Shown one piece after another: positions 42,103 through 50,937 of a DNA stretch of 64,000 nucleotides. The notes beneath the pieces were generated by a model, which was not told where the DNA came from, made no database searches, and saw nothing but the letters and a program-made list of their open reading frames with translations. Positions within the stretch are counted from its first letter, which is position 1. The number at the start of each line of letters is the position of its first letter. Source of the DNA: Mycobacterium sp. 852002-10029_SCH5224772 (GTDB taxonomy: Bacteria > Actinomycetota > Actinomycetes > Mycobacteriales > Mycobacteriaceae); NCBI RefSeq assembly GCF_001667315.1, contig NZ_LZHT01000046.1, positions 1 to 64,000 on the forward strand, in the 5' to 3' direction. Made by a program: the position numbers and the translations under genes.

Positions 42103-44325
42103 CTACTTTCGGGGCAATCCGAGGATCATCTGCGCGATGATGTTGAGCTGAATCTCCCTGGTTCCCCCGCCGATCAGCTCGGCCGGCAGATGCAGATAAG
42201 GTTCCACGACCGCATTGTCGGGGTCGTCGACCATCGCGACCTGCCCGCTTAGCTGCAGCGTGGCCTGGAAGGTACGCCGCAGCAGCACATTCATCGCGAC
42301 CTTGGCGATGCTGGACGCCGGGCCGGAGGCCTGACCGTCGAGCAAGCGGATGGTTTCCCGCACCCCGAGCGCCCTGATCGCGTTGGTGTAGGCGTCGAGC
42401 CCGCCGAGCTCACGCACCGCGTCGTCGCGGTCAGGTCCGGGCTGAGCGGCCAGCCGGCGCAGTGCGACAGCGCGGTCGAACTTGACGTATCCGCTGATGG
42501 CCGAACGCTCTTCGGCCATCGTGGCGATCGCGAGACTCCAACCGTCGGTCGGGCCACCCAGCAGCATCTCGTCGGGAACAAAGACGTCGTTGAGGAATAC
42601 CTCGTTGAAGTGTGCCTGGCCGGTCGCCGTCTTGATTGGCTGGATCTCCACCCCCGGGGAGCGCATATCGAGAATGAAATAGCCGATGCCGCGGTGCTTG
42701 CTGGCTTCGGGGTCGGTCCGCGCGAGCAGTGCACCCAGGTCGGCATATTGGGCCAGCGACGTCCAGATCTTGTGGCCGTTGATCCGCCAGCCGCCATCGA
42801 CCTTGGTCGCGCGGGTGGCCAACGACGCGAGGTCGGAGCCGGCGCCCGGCTCACTGAACAGCTGGCACCACAGGATATCGCCGCGTTGGGTCGCAGGGAT
42901 AAGCCTCTCCTGCAAGTCCTTTGGTGCAGCGGCCAGCACCGACGGCAGGATCCATTCGGCGATGTTCAGCGACGGACGAACCAGACCGGGTCGCTTGGCG
43001 AACTCCTCGTCGATGATCAGCTGTTTCAACGGATCCGCATCGACGCCCCAGGGCGCCGGCCAGTGCGGCGCCATGAGGCCGGCGTCGGCGATCAACGTGC
43101 GTTGCGGCCCGGTGGCGAGGTGCTCGTAGTCGCCGTGCGGTGCGGGTTTGTCGTTGCGCAACTGCAGGGCCGCATCGAGCGTCTCGGCCACCCAGGAACG
43201 GAATTCTGATTCCGCGTCGCCGAGATTCACCGACATGTCGCGCGTCTGGGCGCACGTGAGCTCCCCCAACCGGCGCGCCCAGCGGTTCGCCGGACCGATC
43301 GATCCCGCCAGACTGATGGCCCGCCGCCAGTACAGGTGGACGTCGTGTTCCCAGGTGAAACCGATGGCGCCGAGCATCGTCAACGCATCGAGCACCAGAT
43401 CCGGGGCCGGCGAGATTGCGATCACGGCCGCGCCGGCGGCGGCCATCCGGTGCTGATCGAGTGATTCTTCGACGGCGCGCACCGCATCCCAGGCCGCCGC
43501 GGTGGCCAACTCGCTGTTGACCAACAGCATTGCCGCACTGTGTTGCAACGCCTGGAAGGTACCGATCACCTTGCCGAACTGTTCGCGGCTGCGCAGGTGG
43601 GCGGTGACGGCCTGCACACACCACTGGACGATGCCGGCGGTCGTGCTGGCGACGAGTCCCAGCAGCACACAGCGTGCCCGCTCGGGGTCGATCCCGGTGA
43701 GCACCTCGGAGTCCGTTGCGATGTAGTTGTCGAGGCGCAAGATCCCGGCGTCGGCGACGAGGTCGGTGCCCGAGACGGGTTCGACTGTCACCGTGGGCTT
43801 TTGGGTGTCGACGGGCGCCCAGACGACGCCGTCCTGGGTCCGCGCGCCGACCAGGATGATCCGCGCCGCGCACACGCCCGGCGTGACCTCCGAGGCACCG
43901 CTGACGCTCCATCCCCCCTCGCCGGCCCGCGCGTGCAGGTCACCGTCGCCCGGAAGCACGACGGCGGCGGTGAGGCCGGCCGCGAGGTCACGCACCAGTG
44001 ATTGCTCGCTCGGTGTCGGATCGGCGAGCAACGCGATCGCTCCCGCGGCCACCGTCGTCAACAACGGACCGGGCAACAGCGACTTGCCCGCCGACTCCAG
44101 CACGCATGCCGCGTCGACCAGCCGTCCGCCCTGACCACCCAGGTCCTCGGGTAGATGCACGGCATGAAAGCCGTTGGCGACCAGCGCATCCCACCATCCG
44201 GGAAGACGGCCCGCCGCGAGCTCCTCGAAACCCTCGCGCGTCGTGGCGATGGGAGCATTGCGGGCGGCGAACTGCGAGAAGGCGTCGCTGAGCTCCTGTT
44301 GCTCCGGGCTCAGTCCCAGGGTCAT
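42103..44325 (-). CDS. fused double-domain acyl-CoA dehydrogenase (FadE34-like)
   Basis: A 740-residue protein with two acyl-CoA dehydrogenase domains (about 1-360 and 375-740). The second has the FAD-binding segment CQLFSEPGAGSDLASLATRATK and the closing LPAELIGGGTREIQLNIIAQMILGLPRK. Single-chain pairs like this stand for the alpha2beta2 FadE enzymes of steroid side-chain oxidation; FadE34 has the same build. It forms the first double bond in a CoA ester. The start at 44325 has no clear ribosome site; in-frame sequence to 44655 overlaps the TetR gene and is a shadow. It is divergent from TetR, with operator copy 2 between them. Confidence 0.87.
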   Translation of the reverse strand: MTLGLSPEQQELSDAFSQFAARNAPIATTREGFEELAAGRLPGWWDALVANGFHAVHLPEDLGGQGGRLVDAACVLESAGKSLLPGPLLTTVAAGAIALLADPTPSEQSLVRDLAAGLTAAVVLPGDGDLHARAGEGGWSVSGASEVTPGVCAARIILVGARTQDGVVWAPVDTQKPTVTVEPVSGTDLVADAGILRLDNYIATDSEVLTGIDPERARCVLLGLVASTTAGIVQWCVQAVTAHLRSREQFGKVIGTFQALQHSAAMLLVNSELATAAAWDAVRAVEESLDQHRMAAAGAAVIAISPAPDLVLDALTMLGAIGFTWEHDVHLYWRRAISLAGSIGPANRWARRLGELTCAQTRDMSVNLGDAESEFRSWVAETLDAALQLRNDKPAPHGDYEHLATGPQRTLIADAGLMAPHWPAPWGVDADPLKQLIIDEEFAKRPGLVRPSLNIAEWILPSVLAAAPKDLQERLIPATQRGDILWCQLFSEPGAGSDLASLATRATKVDGGWRINGHKIWTSLAQYADLGALLARTDPEASKHRGIGYFILDMRSPGVEIQPIKTATGQAHFNEVFLNDVFVPDEMLLGGPTDGWSLAIATMAEERSAISGYVKFDRAVALRRLAAQPGPDRDDAVRELGGLDAYTNAIRALGVRETIRLLDGQASGPASSIAKVAMNVLLRRTFQATLQLSGQVAMVDDPDNAVVEPYLHLPAELIGGGTREIQLNIIAQMILGLPRK

Positions 44326-44395
44326 GCGGGCGGCCGCAATGTGACTGACGTTGGCCGCACGGATTGCTACCCTTCCGACGCCTATGACGAGGTTG

Positions 44396-44419
44396 ACAAG
44401 ACGGACCGTCTCGTCTTGT
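44396..44419. promoter_or_regulatory. operator copy 2 between acyl-CoA dehydrogenase and tetR
   Basis: ACAAGACG-N8-CGTCTTGT is a perfect 24-base palindrome; its core at 44398-44416 equals the 19 bases at 31269-31287, including the inner AGACGG-A-CCGTCT. A TTGACA (44393-44398) overlaps its left edge and could be the -35 of the tetR promoter, so binding would block it. Confidence 0.75.
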
Positions 44420-44482
44420 GGCAGACTACCGGGGGTAGTCAGGAGATGTAAAGCGGGCCACCGCAGTAGTGAGGACCACCAG

Positions 44483-45079
44483 ATGCCAAGCGATCTCACC
44501 GAGGTGGGCACGCCGGCGACCTCGCCCCGGCGTCGCAGCGAGAAGTCGCGCACGGCGATCGTCACCGCAACGCGTGAACTGCTGCTCGAGCGGGGGTTCG
44601 ACGGGCTGACCATCGAGGCGGTGGCCGCCCGCGCCGGCGTCGGCAAGCAGACCATCTACCGCTGGTGGCCCACCCGCCCCGCGCTGGTCGCCGACGTCAT
44701 GTTGGAAGACGCCGACAAGCTTCTGTCGACGGTCAACCACAGCGGCAGCCTGGCGGGAGACCTGGTGGGCTGGGTGGGCAAGCTGTTCACCAGCCTGACG
44801 ACGCCGCGGGGCTCGGCGATGCTGCGAACGCTGACCGTCGCGTGCATGGAACACGAGGAGACCGCCGTCAAACTGCGCGCCGGATTCAGTGCCCCGCTGC
44901 ACGAACGCGTGCGGGCCCGGCTGCTGGCCGACGGCATCGATGCGGCCACCGCCGAATCGGCTGCGGACGCCATCGTGGGCGGCGTGGTGTATCCGATCCT
45001 GTCCGGCGCGCAGCCCTACTCCCGGCGCCGGGCGGAGCGGACCACCCGGCTCATCGTGGAAGCCCTCACCGGCGGCTGA
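44483..45079 (+). CDS. TetR family transcriptional regulator of the CoA-catabolism block
   Basis: A 198-residue repressor: helix-turn-helix [28 protein letters not shown], then a TetR_C_16-like domain. GAGGA lies seven bases before the ATG at 44483; the frame extends upstream through the operator but is not coding there. The operator 44396-44419 in front and its copy before fadD1 define a probable regulon. Its end overlaps the convergent TetR gene by 14 bases. The ligand is likely an acyl-CoA intermediate (inference). Confidence 0.92.
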   Translation: MPSDLTEVGTPATSPRRRSEKSRTAIVTATRELLLERGFDGLTIEAVAARAGVGKQTIYRWWPTRPALVADVMLEDADKLLSTVNHSGSLAGDLVGWVGKLFTSLTTPRGSAMLRTLTVACMEHEETAVKLRAGFSAPLHERVRARLLADGIDAATAESAADAIVGGVVYPILSGAQPYSRRRAERTTRLIVEALTGG

Positions 45080-45704
45080 CGGCCGCCGACTGGTCGACGG
45101 CAACCGCGGCCAGACCCTGGCTCACCCGGTCGGGCAGTGAGCCGCCGTGGCTCAGCCAGTCGTCGAGCGCGATGCGCACGGTCGCCATCGCCAACGCGCC
45201 GATCAGGCGGGGCCGGGGATCCTGCGCGGCCAGCCGCGGTATCCGCGGCGCGACGAGCTCGGCGATCGCCACCTCATAGCGCACATAGATGTGCAGCGTC
45301 CACGCATCCAGCGTCTCGGATGATCTTGTCAGCGTGGCCAATTCGTGGACCTGGTTTTCGATCTCCGCAAAGCCACGGGCGAGCTCCCCGAACGCGCCGA
45401 TGACCGCCTCGATCGCGCCGAGCTTCGGCGGTTGCGCCGCCAGCGCCGCGGTGATCCGGTTCAGCCAGTGGGCGTTCATGCCCTCGGCCACGGCGTCTTC
45501 CTTGGAGTTGAAGTAGCGGAAGAACGTCGCGCGGCCGATATCGGCGGCGTCGGCGATGCGGTCCACGGTTGCGCCCGCCAGGCCGCGAGCCGCGACCAGC
45601 TCGGCGGCGGCGCTGGCGATGCGCTGACGCATCGCCGCTCGCTTCCGCTCGGCCAGCGACGCCACAGGCATCGAAGCGGGCGCGAACCCAGACGTGCCAG
45701 GCAT
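45066..45704 (-). CDS. TetR family transcriptional regulator
   Basis: A 212-residue repressor: helix-turn-helix [28 protein letters not shown] and a normal ligand domain. It is divergent from the DUF1214 / sulfotransferase operon, and two tandem palindromes (45742-45774) lie between them. It very probably represses that operon and itself. Confidence 0.92.
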   Translation of the reverse strand: MPGTSGFAPASMPVASLAERKRAAMRQRIASAAAELVAARGLAGATVDRIADAADIGRATFFRYFNSKEDAVAEGMNAHWLNRITAALAAQPPKLGAIEAVIGAFGELARGFAEIENQVHELATLTRSSETLDAWTLHIYVRYEVAIAELVAPRIPRLAAQDPRPRLIGALAMATVRIALDDWLSHGGSLPDRVSQGLAAVAVDQSAAVSRR

Positions 45705-45741
45705 GCCCCCACCCCGTTCTCGCGAATCGGCACCAAAGTCC

Positions 45742-45774
45742 TAAGACATAGTCTTAGCATGAGACGATGTCTCA
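45742..45774. promoter_or_regulatory. two tandem TetR palindromes, TRAGAC-N3-GTCTYA
   Basis: TAAGACATAGTCTTA (45742-45756) and TGAGACGATGTCTCA (45760-45774) are both perfect 6+3+6 palindromes, centres 18 bases apart. The -10-like TAGCAT (45755-45760) lies between them, and the second is centred on the start codon of the DUF1214 gene. Confidence 0.75.
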
Positions 45775-46873
45775 TACTGCCGATCCGCCCGATCAGCCCG
45801 CCCCGAAGGCGCGCGCCGCGCTGCAGTTCTTCCAGCAGATGCTCACGGACGTCAGCAAGATCGTGACCGAGGACGCCGAGTCCGAGCGAGAACTGGCCGA
45901 AGGTTTGCGCATGGTGGCCCGAGTGTCCTCGCTGTGCGCGCAGATGTCGGTCGAGGCCGACCCGGAGCGACCGTCGTTCTTCGATATGTGCTCGGACAAC
46001 CGGATGGTCGGCGGCCCCAATCCCGACGGCAATTACTACCTGGCGATGATCCGTGGGGACCGCCGCTACCGGATCACCGGTTCCCGCGGCACCAGCGCAT
46101 ACCTCGGCTTTCAGATCCTGGCCGGCACCGGACTGACCCCGCGTCGGATGGCGGGCTACGTCAGCGACACCGACTTGACGCTCGAGCCAGGCAAGGACTC
46201 GGGCGAATTCGCGCTCGTGCTTTCCGCCGACGAACCGCCCGATGTGGCCGGCGCGCAGTGGGTGCAAATCCCCGCCGACGCGTCGTCGGTGGTGGTCCGG
46301 GAGTACATCGGTGACCGGGCCGGCGAGGAATTGGCGACGCTGGGCATCGAGGCGCTCGACCCGGGGCCGCTGAGGACGCTGACCGACGACGAGCTCGCCG
46401 ACCAGTTCACCGCCATGGCGTGGTCCCTGATGAAGCTCACGACCCTGCACCGCACTATCAAGCCGGAACTCCTGGAAAGCCCGAACACCTTGATGACGGC
46501 CCTGGCCGCGGATCTGGGCGCGGCCGACACGACGCCCGACAACCTCTACATGATGGGGACCTTTCGCCTCGAGCCCGGCCAGGCCCTCGTCCTCGACATC
46601 GTGCCGCCCGACACGCGGTACTGGAACGTCACGCTGGAAAGCATCTGGCACGAATGCCTGGAGCCCCGCCGTCGCCACAGCTCGCTGACGAATCGCGGCG
46701 TTCGACCCGATGCCGACGGGCGCGTGCGGATCGCAATCTCCGCGCAAGACTTCGGGTTTGGCCATTGGCTCGACACCGGGGGCCGGCATCGCGGCTTCGT
46801 CATCGTGCGCTGGCTGGACAATCCGAGCCCACCCGAAGTCACGGTAACGGTGCGCCAAGGACAGGAGCGGTAA
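45767..46873 (+). CDS. DUF1214 domain-containing protein
   Basis: A 368-residue soluble protein. DUF1214 is recognised in the second half (GTFRLEPGQALVLDIVPPDTRYWNVTLESIWHE, FGFGHWLDTGGRHRGFVIVRW). The function of the family is unknown; in mycobacteria it is often next to sulfotransferase-like genes, as here. The predicted mRNA starts at the ATG (TAGCAT, six bases, ATG), and the first codons lie inside an operator palindrome. It overlaps the next gene by one base (TAATG). Confidence 0.85.
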   Translation: MSHTADPPDQPAPKARAALQFFQQMLTDVSKIVTEDAESERELAEGLRMVARVSSLCAQMSVEADPERPSFFDMCSDNRMVGGPNPDGNYYLAMIRGDRRYRITGSRGTSAYLGFQILAGTGLTPRRMAGYVSDTDLTLEPGKDSGEFALVLSADEPPDVAGAQWVQIPADASSVVVREYIGDRAGEELATLGIEALDPGPLRTLTDDELADQFTAMAWSLMKLTTLHRTIKPELLESPNTLMTALAADLGAADTTPDNLYMMGTFRLEPGQALVLDIVPPDTRYWNVTLESIWHECLEPRRRHSSLTNRGVRPDADGRVRIAISAQDFGFGHWLDTGGRHRGFVIVRWLDNPSPPEVTVTVRQGQER

Positions 46874-48045
46874 TGCCACTGCGGGACCGCTTCGCCCCGG
46901 AACGACTGATAGCGGCCGCCTGCGAGGAAGTCGGGAGCGACGACTTCGGCGCCGAGGGCTGGCGTCCCGGCCTGCACCGTCTGACCGACGGGCTGATCAA
47001 CGATGCGCGGCTATCCGGCATCGGCGTCGAGATCGCTCACCTCGACATCATGCGTGCGTTGAAGAACCGGCTCGGCGTAACCGCTTGGCGCAAGCAGCAT
47101 CCCGAGGTTGCCGGCCAGGCGGTCACGGCGCCGATCTTCATCGTCGGCCAGCCGCGTACGGGGACCACGATCCTCTACGACCTGCTCGCCCAGGATCCCC
47201 AGCTGCGCGCCCCGCTGACCTGGGAGGTCGACGAGCCCTGCCCGGTCCCGCAGCCCGATACCTATCACGACGATCCGCGCATCGCCCAGATACAGGCCAG
47301 CATCGACATGTCGGAACAGATCATGCCCGGGTTCTTGGCTTTTCATCCGATGGGCGCCCTGGTCGGGCAGGAGTGCGTGCGCATCACCGCGGCCGAGTTC
47401 GTCAGCATGATCTTTTCGGTGCAGTATCGGCTGCCGGGCTACTACCGCTGGCTGCTGTACGAGGCGGACCACGCGGGCGCATATCGTTTTCACCGAATAT
47501 TCTTGCAACACTTACAGTCCGGCGTGCCCGGCCAGTGGTTGCTGAAGTCTCCGGCGCACCTGTGGCAGCTGGACGGTTTGCTGGCCGAATACCCGGACGC
47601 GTTGATCGTGCAAACGCACCGCGATCCGGTCAACGTCATCTCGTCGATCGCCGCGCTCACCCATCACCTGCGCCGGATGTGCAGCGACCAATCCTGCATC
47701 ACCGAGTGTGCGGCCCAGTCCTACGAGGAGATCGTCGTCGGGCTGGAGCGCGAAATGGCGTTGCGGGACAGTGGCGCGGTGCCCGCGGGGCGCGTCATCG
47801 ACGTGCAGTTCGCCGACTTCATGACCGATCCGTGGACCACGATCAAAGACATCTACCAGCGGCTGGACCGTGAGTTGCGGCCCGACACCGAGCAGAAGAT
47901 GCGCGAGTTCCTCGCGTCCCATCCCTCCGACGGCGGGCACAGCCGGTATACCTGGTCGGACACCGGGCTCGACGCCGGTGAGGTCCGGGAGCGGGTAGGC
48001 ACCTATCAGGACCGCTACGGGGTACCGACCGAACCGCTGCGATGA
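46873..48045 (+). CDS. sulfotransferase family protein
   Basis: A 390-residue protein with the 5'-phosphosulfate loop FIVGQPRTGTTILYDLL (about 89-105) and the 3'-phosphate motif HRDPVNVISS, both signs of PAPS-dependent sulfotransferases of the Sulfotransfer_3 group. These may sulfate lipids or sterols; several mycobacterial members lack proven activity. The start codon overlaps the DUF1214 stop (TAATG), with GGAG before it. The two are one operon under the divergent TetR. Confidence 0.87.
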   Translation: MPLRDRFAPERLIAAACEEVGSDDFGAEGWRPGLHRLTDGLINDARLSGIGVEIAHLDIMRALKNRLGVTAWRKQHPEVAGQAVTAPIFIVGQPRTGTTILYDLLAQDPQLRAPLTWEVDEPCPVPQPDTYHDDPRIAQIQASIDMSEQIMPGFLAFHPMGALVGQECVRITAAEFVSMIFSVQYRLPGYYRWLLYEADHAGAYRFHRIFLQHLQSGVPGQWLLKSPAHLWQLDGLLAEYPDALIVQTHRDPVNVISSIAALTHHLRRMCSDQSCITECAAQSYEEIVVGLEREMALRDSGAVPAGRVIDVQFADFMTDPWTTIKDIYQRLDRELRPDTEQKMREFLASHPSDGGHSRYTWSDTGLDAGEVRERVGTYQDRYGVPTEPLR

Positions 48046-48126
48046 GCTGACCGACCGCTTCGAACGTCCCTGTGACGCTTGACGTCTGCGAACGGTAGGC
48101 TCTCCGGCAAGGCGACGGGAGCGGCC

Positions 48127-49206
48127 GTGGACGACGATTGCCTGAAGCTCACCACCTATCTGGCCGAGCGGAGGCGGACCGGGGATGGCTTTGTCTCCGA
48201 TGTGCTGCTCGGCCTGTACGCCCAGCATCGTGTCGCCTGTGGCGTGCTGCTTCGCGGTATCGGCGGTTTCGGCACCGGACACCATCTGCGCACCGATGCG
48301 TCCCTGACGTTGTCCGAGGATCCGCCCGTCGCGATCATCGCGGTCGACACCAGAACGACGATCGAGGCGCTGCTCGATCCGGTGCTGAAGATCAAACAAC
48401 GCGGCCTGGTCACCTTGGAGCGCGCGCGACTCCTGCACGACGACATCGGATCCCCGCAGTTACCCGAGGATCTGCGCGACGCCGTCAAATTGACGATCTA
48501 CGTTGGCCGCAAGCAACGCGTCAACGGAACGCCGGCCTACATCGCGCTGTGCGATTTGATGCACCGGCGCGGCCTCGCCGGTGCCACGGTGCTGCTGGGC
48601 GTGGACGGCGTCGCGCACGGAGAACGCCAGCGCGCCAACTTCTTTGGCCGCAACGCCGATGTTCCGATGATGATCGTGGTCGTCGGTTCCGGCGAGCGCA
48701 TCGGTCGGGTGTTGCCGGAAATCGCTGGGCTGCTGCGCAAACCCCTGTTCACCCTCGAACGGGTCCGCGTGTGCAAGCGCGACGGCGAACTGCTGGAGCG
48801 ACCGCACGCCCTGCCCGGGGTCGACGAGCGCGGCCTGCCGCTGTTTCAGCAGTTGACGATCTACACCTCCGAGTCGGCGCATCACGGCGGCATGCCGATT
48901 CACCGCGCGATCGTCCAGCGGCTGCGCCAGGGCAAGGCCGTCGACGGCGCGACCGTGCTGCGCGGAGTCTGGGGTTTTCACGGGGACCACCAACCCCACG
49001 GTGACAAGCTGCTCTCACTGAGCCGCCGGGTGCCCGTCGTCACCATCGTCATCGACACCCCGGCCAACATCGCCGAATCCTTCGATGTCATCGACGAATT
49101 GACCAGCTGCGACGGCTTGGTGACCAGCGAAATGGTGCCCGCGTTGGTCTCGGACGACGGCGACGGCGGACAGGGGCCGCCCCGTATGGCCCGACACCGC
49201 TACTAA
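48127..49206 (+). CDS. triple DUF190 (PII-like) repeat protein
   Basis: A 359-residue protein made of three DUF190 units, about residues 5-105, 120-225 and 245-345. Each starts with a strand of the type LTxYxxE/R (LKLTTYLAE, VKLTIYVGR, QQLTIYTSE), followed by a helix, a GVLLRGIGGFG / TVLLGVDGVAHG / TVLRGVWGFHG loop and a VAIIAVDT / MMIVVVGS / VVTIVIDT strand. DUF190 has the PII fold, whose members normally form trimers from single-domain chains of about 110 residues. The GTG at 48127 has GGGAG at good spacing. No fluoride channel gene (crcB), its frequent neighbour, is present here. Confidence 0.85.
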   Translation: MDDDCLKLTTYLAERRRTGDGFVSDVLLGLYAQHRVACGVLLRGIGGFGTGHHLRTDASLTLSEDPPVAIIAVDTRTTIEALLDPVLKIKQRGLVTLERARLLHDDIGSPQLPEDLRDAVKLTIYVGRKQRVNGTPAYIALCDLMHRRGLAGATVLLGVDGVAHGERQRANFFGRNADVPMMIVVVGSGERIGRVLPEIAGLLRKPLFTLERVRVCKRDGELLERPHALPGVDERGLPLFQQLTIYTSESAHHGGMPIHRAIVQRLRQGKAVDGATVLRGVWGFHGDHQPHGDKLLSLSRRVPVVTIVIDTPANIAESFDVIDELTSCDGLVTSEMVPALVSDDGDGGQGPPRMARHRY

Positions 49207-49207
49207 C

Positions 49208-50101
49208 TCAGCCGGCGACCGAAGCGTCGTAGATCGACTGGATCGCCTTGTCCAGCGTGGTGTTGAACTGCTCGTCGGACTGGTCGACCGAGAGCCCCTC
49301 GGTGAGCGCGCGGCTGAAGCTGGCGATCAGGCCGCTGTTCTTGGCCAGCAGTTCGTTGGCCTCCTCGCGCGAGTAGCCACCGGAGAGCGCGACCACTCGC
49401 ATCACCTTCGGGTGCTCGATCAGCGGACGGTAGTAGTTGGCCTCGGTGGGCAGGCTGAGCTTGAGCATCACGCGCTGCCCCTCGGGCACGGTGTCGAGTT
49501 GCTTGGTGATCTCGTCGCGCAGGATGGCCTCGGCCTCGGCCTTGTCCGAGATCGAGATGGTGACCTCCGGCTCGATGATCGGCACCAGCCCGTGCGAGAG
49601 CACCTGGCGGGCGACCTCGAATTGTTGGGCGACCACCGCGGCGATGCCCTCGGCGTTGGCGCCGCCGATCACCGACCGCTCCTTGGTGCCGAACACACCC
49701 TTGCCCACGGCGCGCTCCAGCAGGTCGTCGAGCCCCGGCATCGGCTTCATCAGCTGGACGTCGTTGGACGCGTCCGCCAGGCCCTTGTCGATCTTGAGGA
49801 TCGGCACCACGCCCTTGGTCTCCCACAGGTAGGTGGTTGACGGCTTGCCCTCGATCTCACGGTCCATGGTCTGTTCGAACAGGATCGCCGCCAGCACCCG
49901 GTCACCGGTGAACGACGGGGCGGTGATGATCCGCGAACGCATCTCGTGGATGAGGTCGAACATCTCCTTGTCGGAGGAATACGCGCTGTCCTCGATGCCG
50001 TACAGGCGCAGCGCCTTGGGCGTCGAGCCGCCGCTTTGGTCGAGCGCCGCGATGAACCCCTTGCCCGACGTCATCCGGTCCGCTTGCTGCTGGTTCGACA
50101 T
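49208..50101 (-). CDS. class I fructose-bisphosphate aldolase
   Basis: A 297-residue aldolase. Near the N-terminus [19 protein letters not shown] is a class I motif; the Schiff-base Lys is likely in [15 protein letters not shown], and the phosphate loop in [13 protein letters not shown]. It cleaves fructose 1,6-bisphosphate to triose phosphates in glycolysis and gluconeogenesis. Mycobacteria rely mainly on a metal-dependent class II enzyme, so this is a second type. The ATG 50101 is used; a GTG 12 bases upstream sits on the GAGGGAG site. The -10 TATGAT lies on the minus strand at 50180-50175. Confidence 0.9.
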   Translation of the reverse strand: MSNQQQADRMTSGKGFIAALDQSGGSTPKALRLYGIEDSAYSSDKEMFDLIHEMRSRIITAPSFTGDRVLAAILFEQTMDREIEGKPSTTYLWETKGVVPILKIDKGLADASNDVQLMKPMPGLDDLLERAVGKGVFGTKERSVIGGANAEGIAAVVAQQFEVARQVLSHGLVPIIEPEVTISISDKAEAEAILRDEITKQLDTVPEGQRVMLKLSLPTEANYYRPLIEHPKVMRVVALSGGYSREEANELLAKNSGLIASFSRALTEGLSVDQSDEQFNTTLDKAIQSIYDASVAG

Positions 50102-50174
50102 TGAACTCTTCACTCCCTCGTAATGGGCACGCCCGGCCGCAGAGACCGCGCGCGCTCAAGCCTGAATCGTGCCG

Positions 50175-50180
50175 ATCATA
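50175..50180 (-). promoter_or_regulatory. -10 element TATGAT of aldolase gene
   Basis: A near-consensus TATGAT on the minus strand, 74 bases before the ATG. No good -35 is visible, as is common for mycobacterial SigA promoters. Confidence 0.45.
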
Positions 50181-50456
50181 TTCGGCCAGCGCCGGCCGGG
50201 GCAGGCAGGCCGTCAGTCCGGGGCTCCACCCCACGCTTGGCCTGGCTGCGGCGATACGGCCGCCGCCGATTCGATCCGCCGAAAAACGAACACCTGGGCG
50301 CGGCTCCGCCGGGCCGCCGGATTGCCCGGCACCGCGTCACCCGTCGCCGCGATTGCCGCATGTCTTACCATTGACCAAACACTTGTAGCTGTATCTGCAC
50401 TTAGCAGCGCAGATCGACGGGGCGCATCTCGTCCGTAGGCATGCGTGTTCCCGAGG

Positions 50457-50481
50457 GGTTGAATCAGCAGCCCCCGGATAT
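50457..50481 (+). promoter_or_regulatory. SigF-like promoter upstream of STAS gene
   Basis: GGTT (50457-50460), a 15-base spacer and GGATAT (50476-50481) match the mycobacterial SigF pattern (GTTT-N15/16-GGGTAT) with one change in each box. It lies 60 bases before the STAS ATG. The rest of the 440-base gap 50102-50541 contains a possible TTGACC (50378-50383) but no gene. Confidence 0.45.
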
Positions 50482-50541
50482 GGCAGTGGCTGTATGAGAG
50501 CTAACGGTGTCCCGCACGGGACCGAATGTGAGTGATAGACC

Positions 50542-50919
50542 ATGGGCGAACAATCCGGCGACGTCGTCGATCCAACCGCTTTTGAAGTCGGCAGACACCA
50601 GGTAGATGGGGCGGTCGTGCTGACCGTCTCGGGTGAAGTGGACATGCTCAGCTCGCCGCAGCTGGCCGACGCCATCCAGACCGCGCTGGCCACCCAGCCC
50701 GCGGCGCTGATCGTCGATCTGTCAAAGGTCGGTTTCTTGGCCTCGGCCGGGATGACCGTGCTGGTGACCGCGCACGGCGAGGTCGAACCGCCGACGAAGT
50801 TCGCCGTCGTCGCCAACGGCTCGGCCACCAGCAGGCCGATCAAGTTGATGGGGATTGACAGCGTGCTCGCGCTTTACAACAGCCTGGACGGCGCGCTGAG
50901 CGACATCGCCGGTGAATGA
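50542..50919 (+). CDS. STAS-domain anti-sigma factor antagonist
   Basis: A 125-residue STAS protein: VSGEVDMLSSPQLADAI and DLSKVGFLASAGMTVLV. Ser68 in FLASAGM is at the phosphorylation position, although the usual D-S-T/S-G is A-S-A-G here. Unphosphorylated STAS antagonists bind the anti-sigma kinase and free the sigma factor. The kinase-like gene follows after 18 bases; no sigma factor gene is in the window. Confidence 0.9.
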   Translation: MGEQSGDVVDPTAFEVGRHQVDGAVVLTVSGEVDMLSSPQLADAIQTALATQPAALIVDLSKVGFLASAGMTVLVTAHGEVEPPTKFAVVANGSATSRPIKLMGIDSVLALYNSLDGALSDIAGE

Positions 50920-50937
50920 GCCGATCAGCCTCATAAC

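Noticed and set aside
45476..46879. 467-codon minus-strand frame
   Set aside because: Antisense of DUF1214 joined to an out-of-phase part of the TetR gene.
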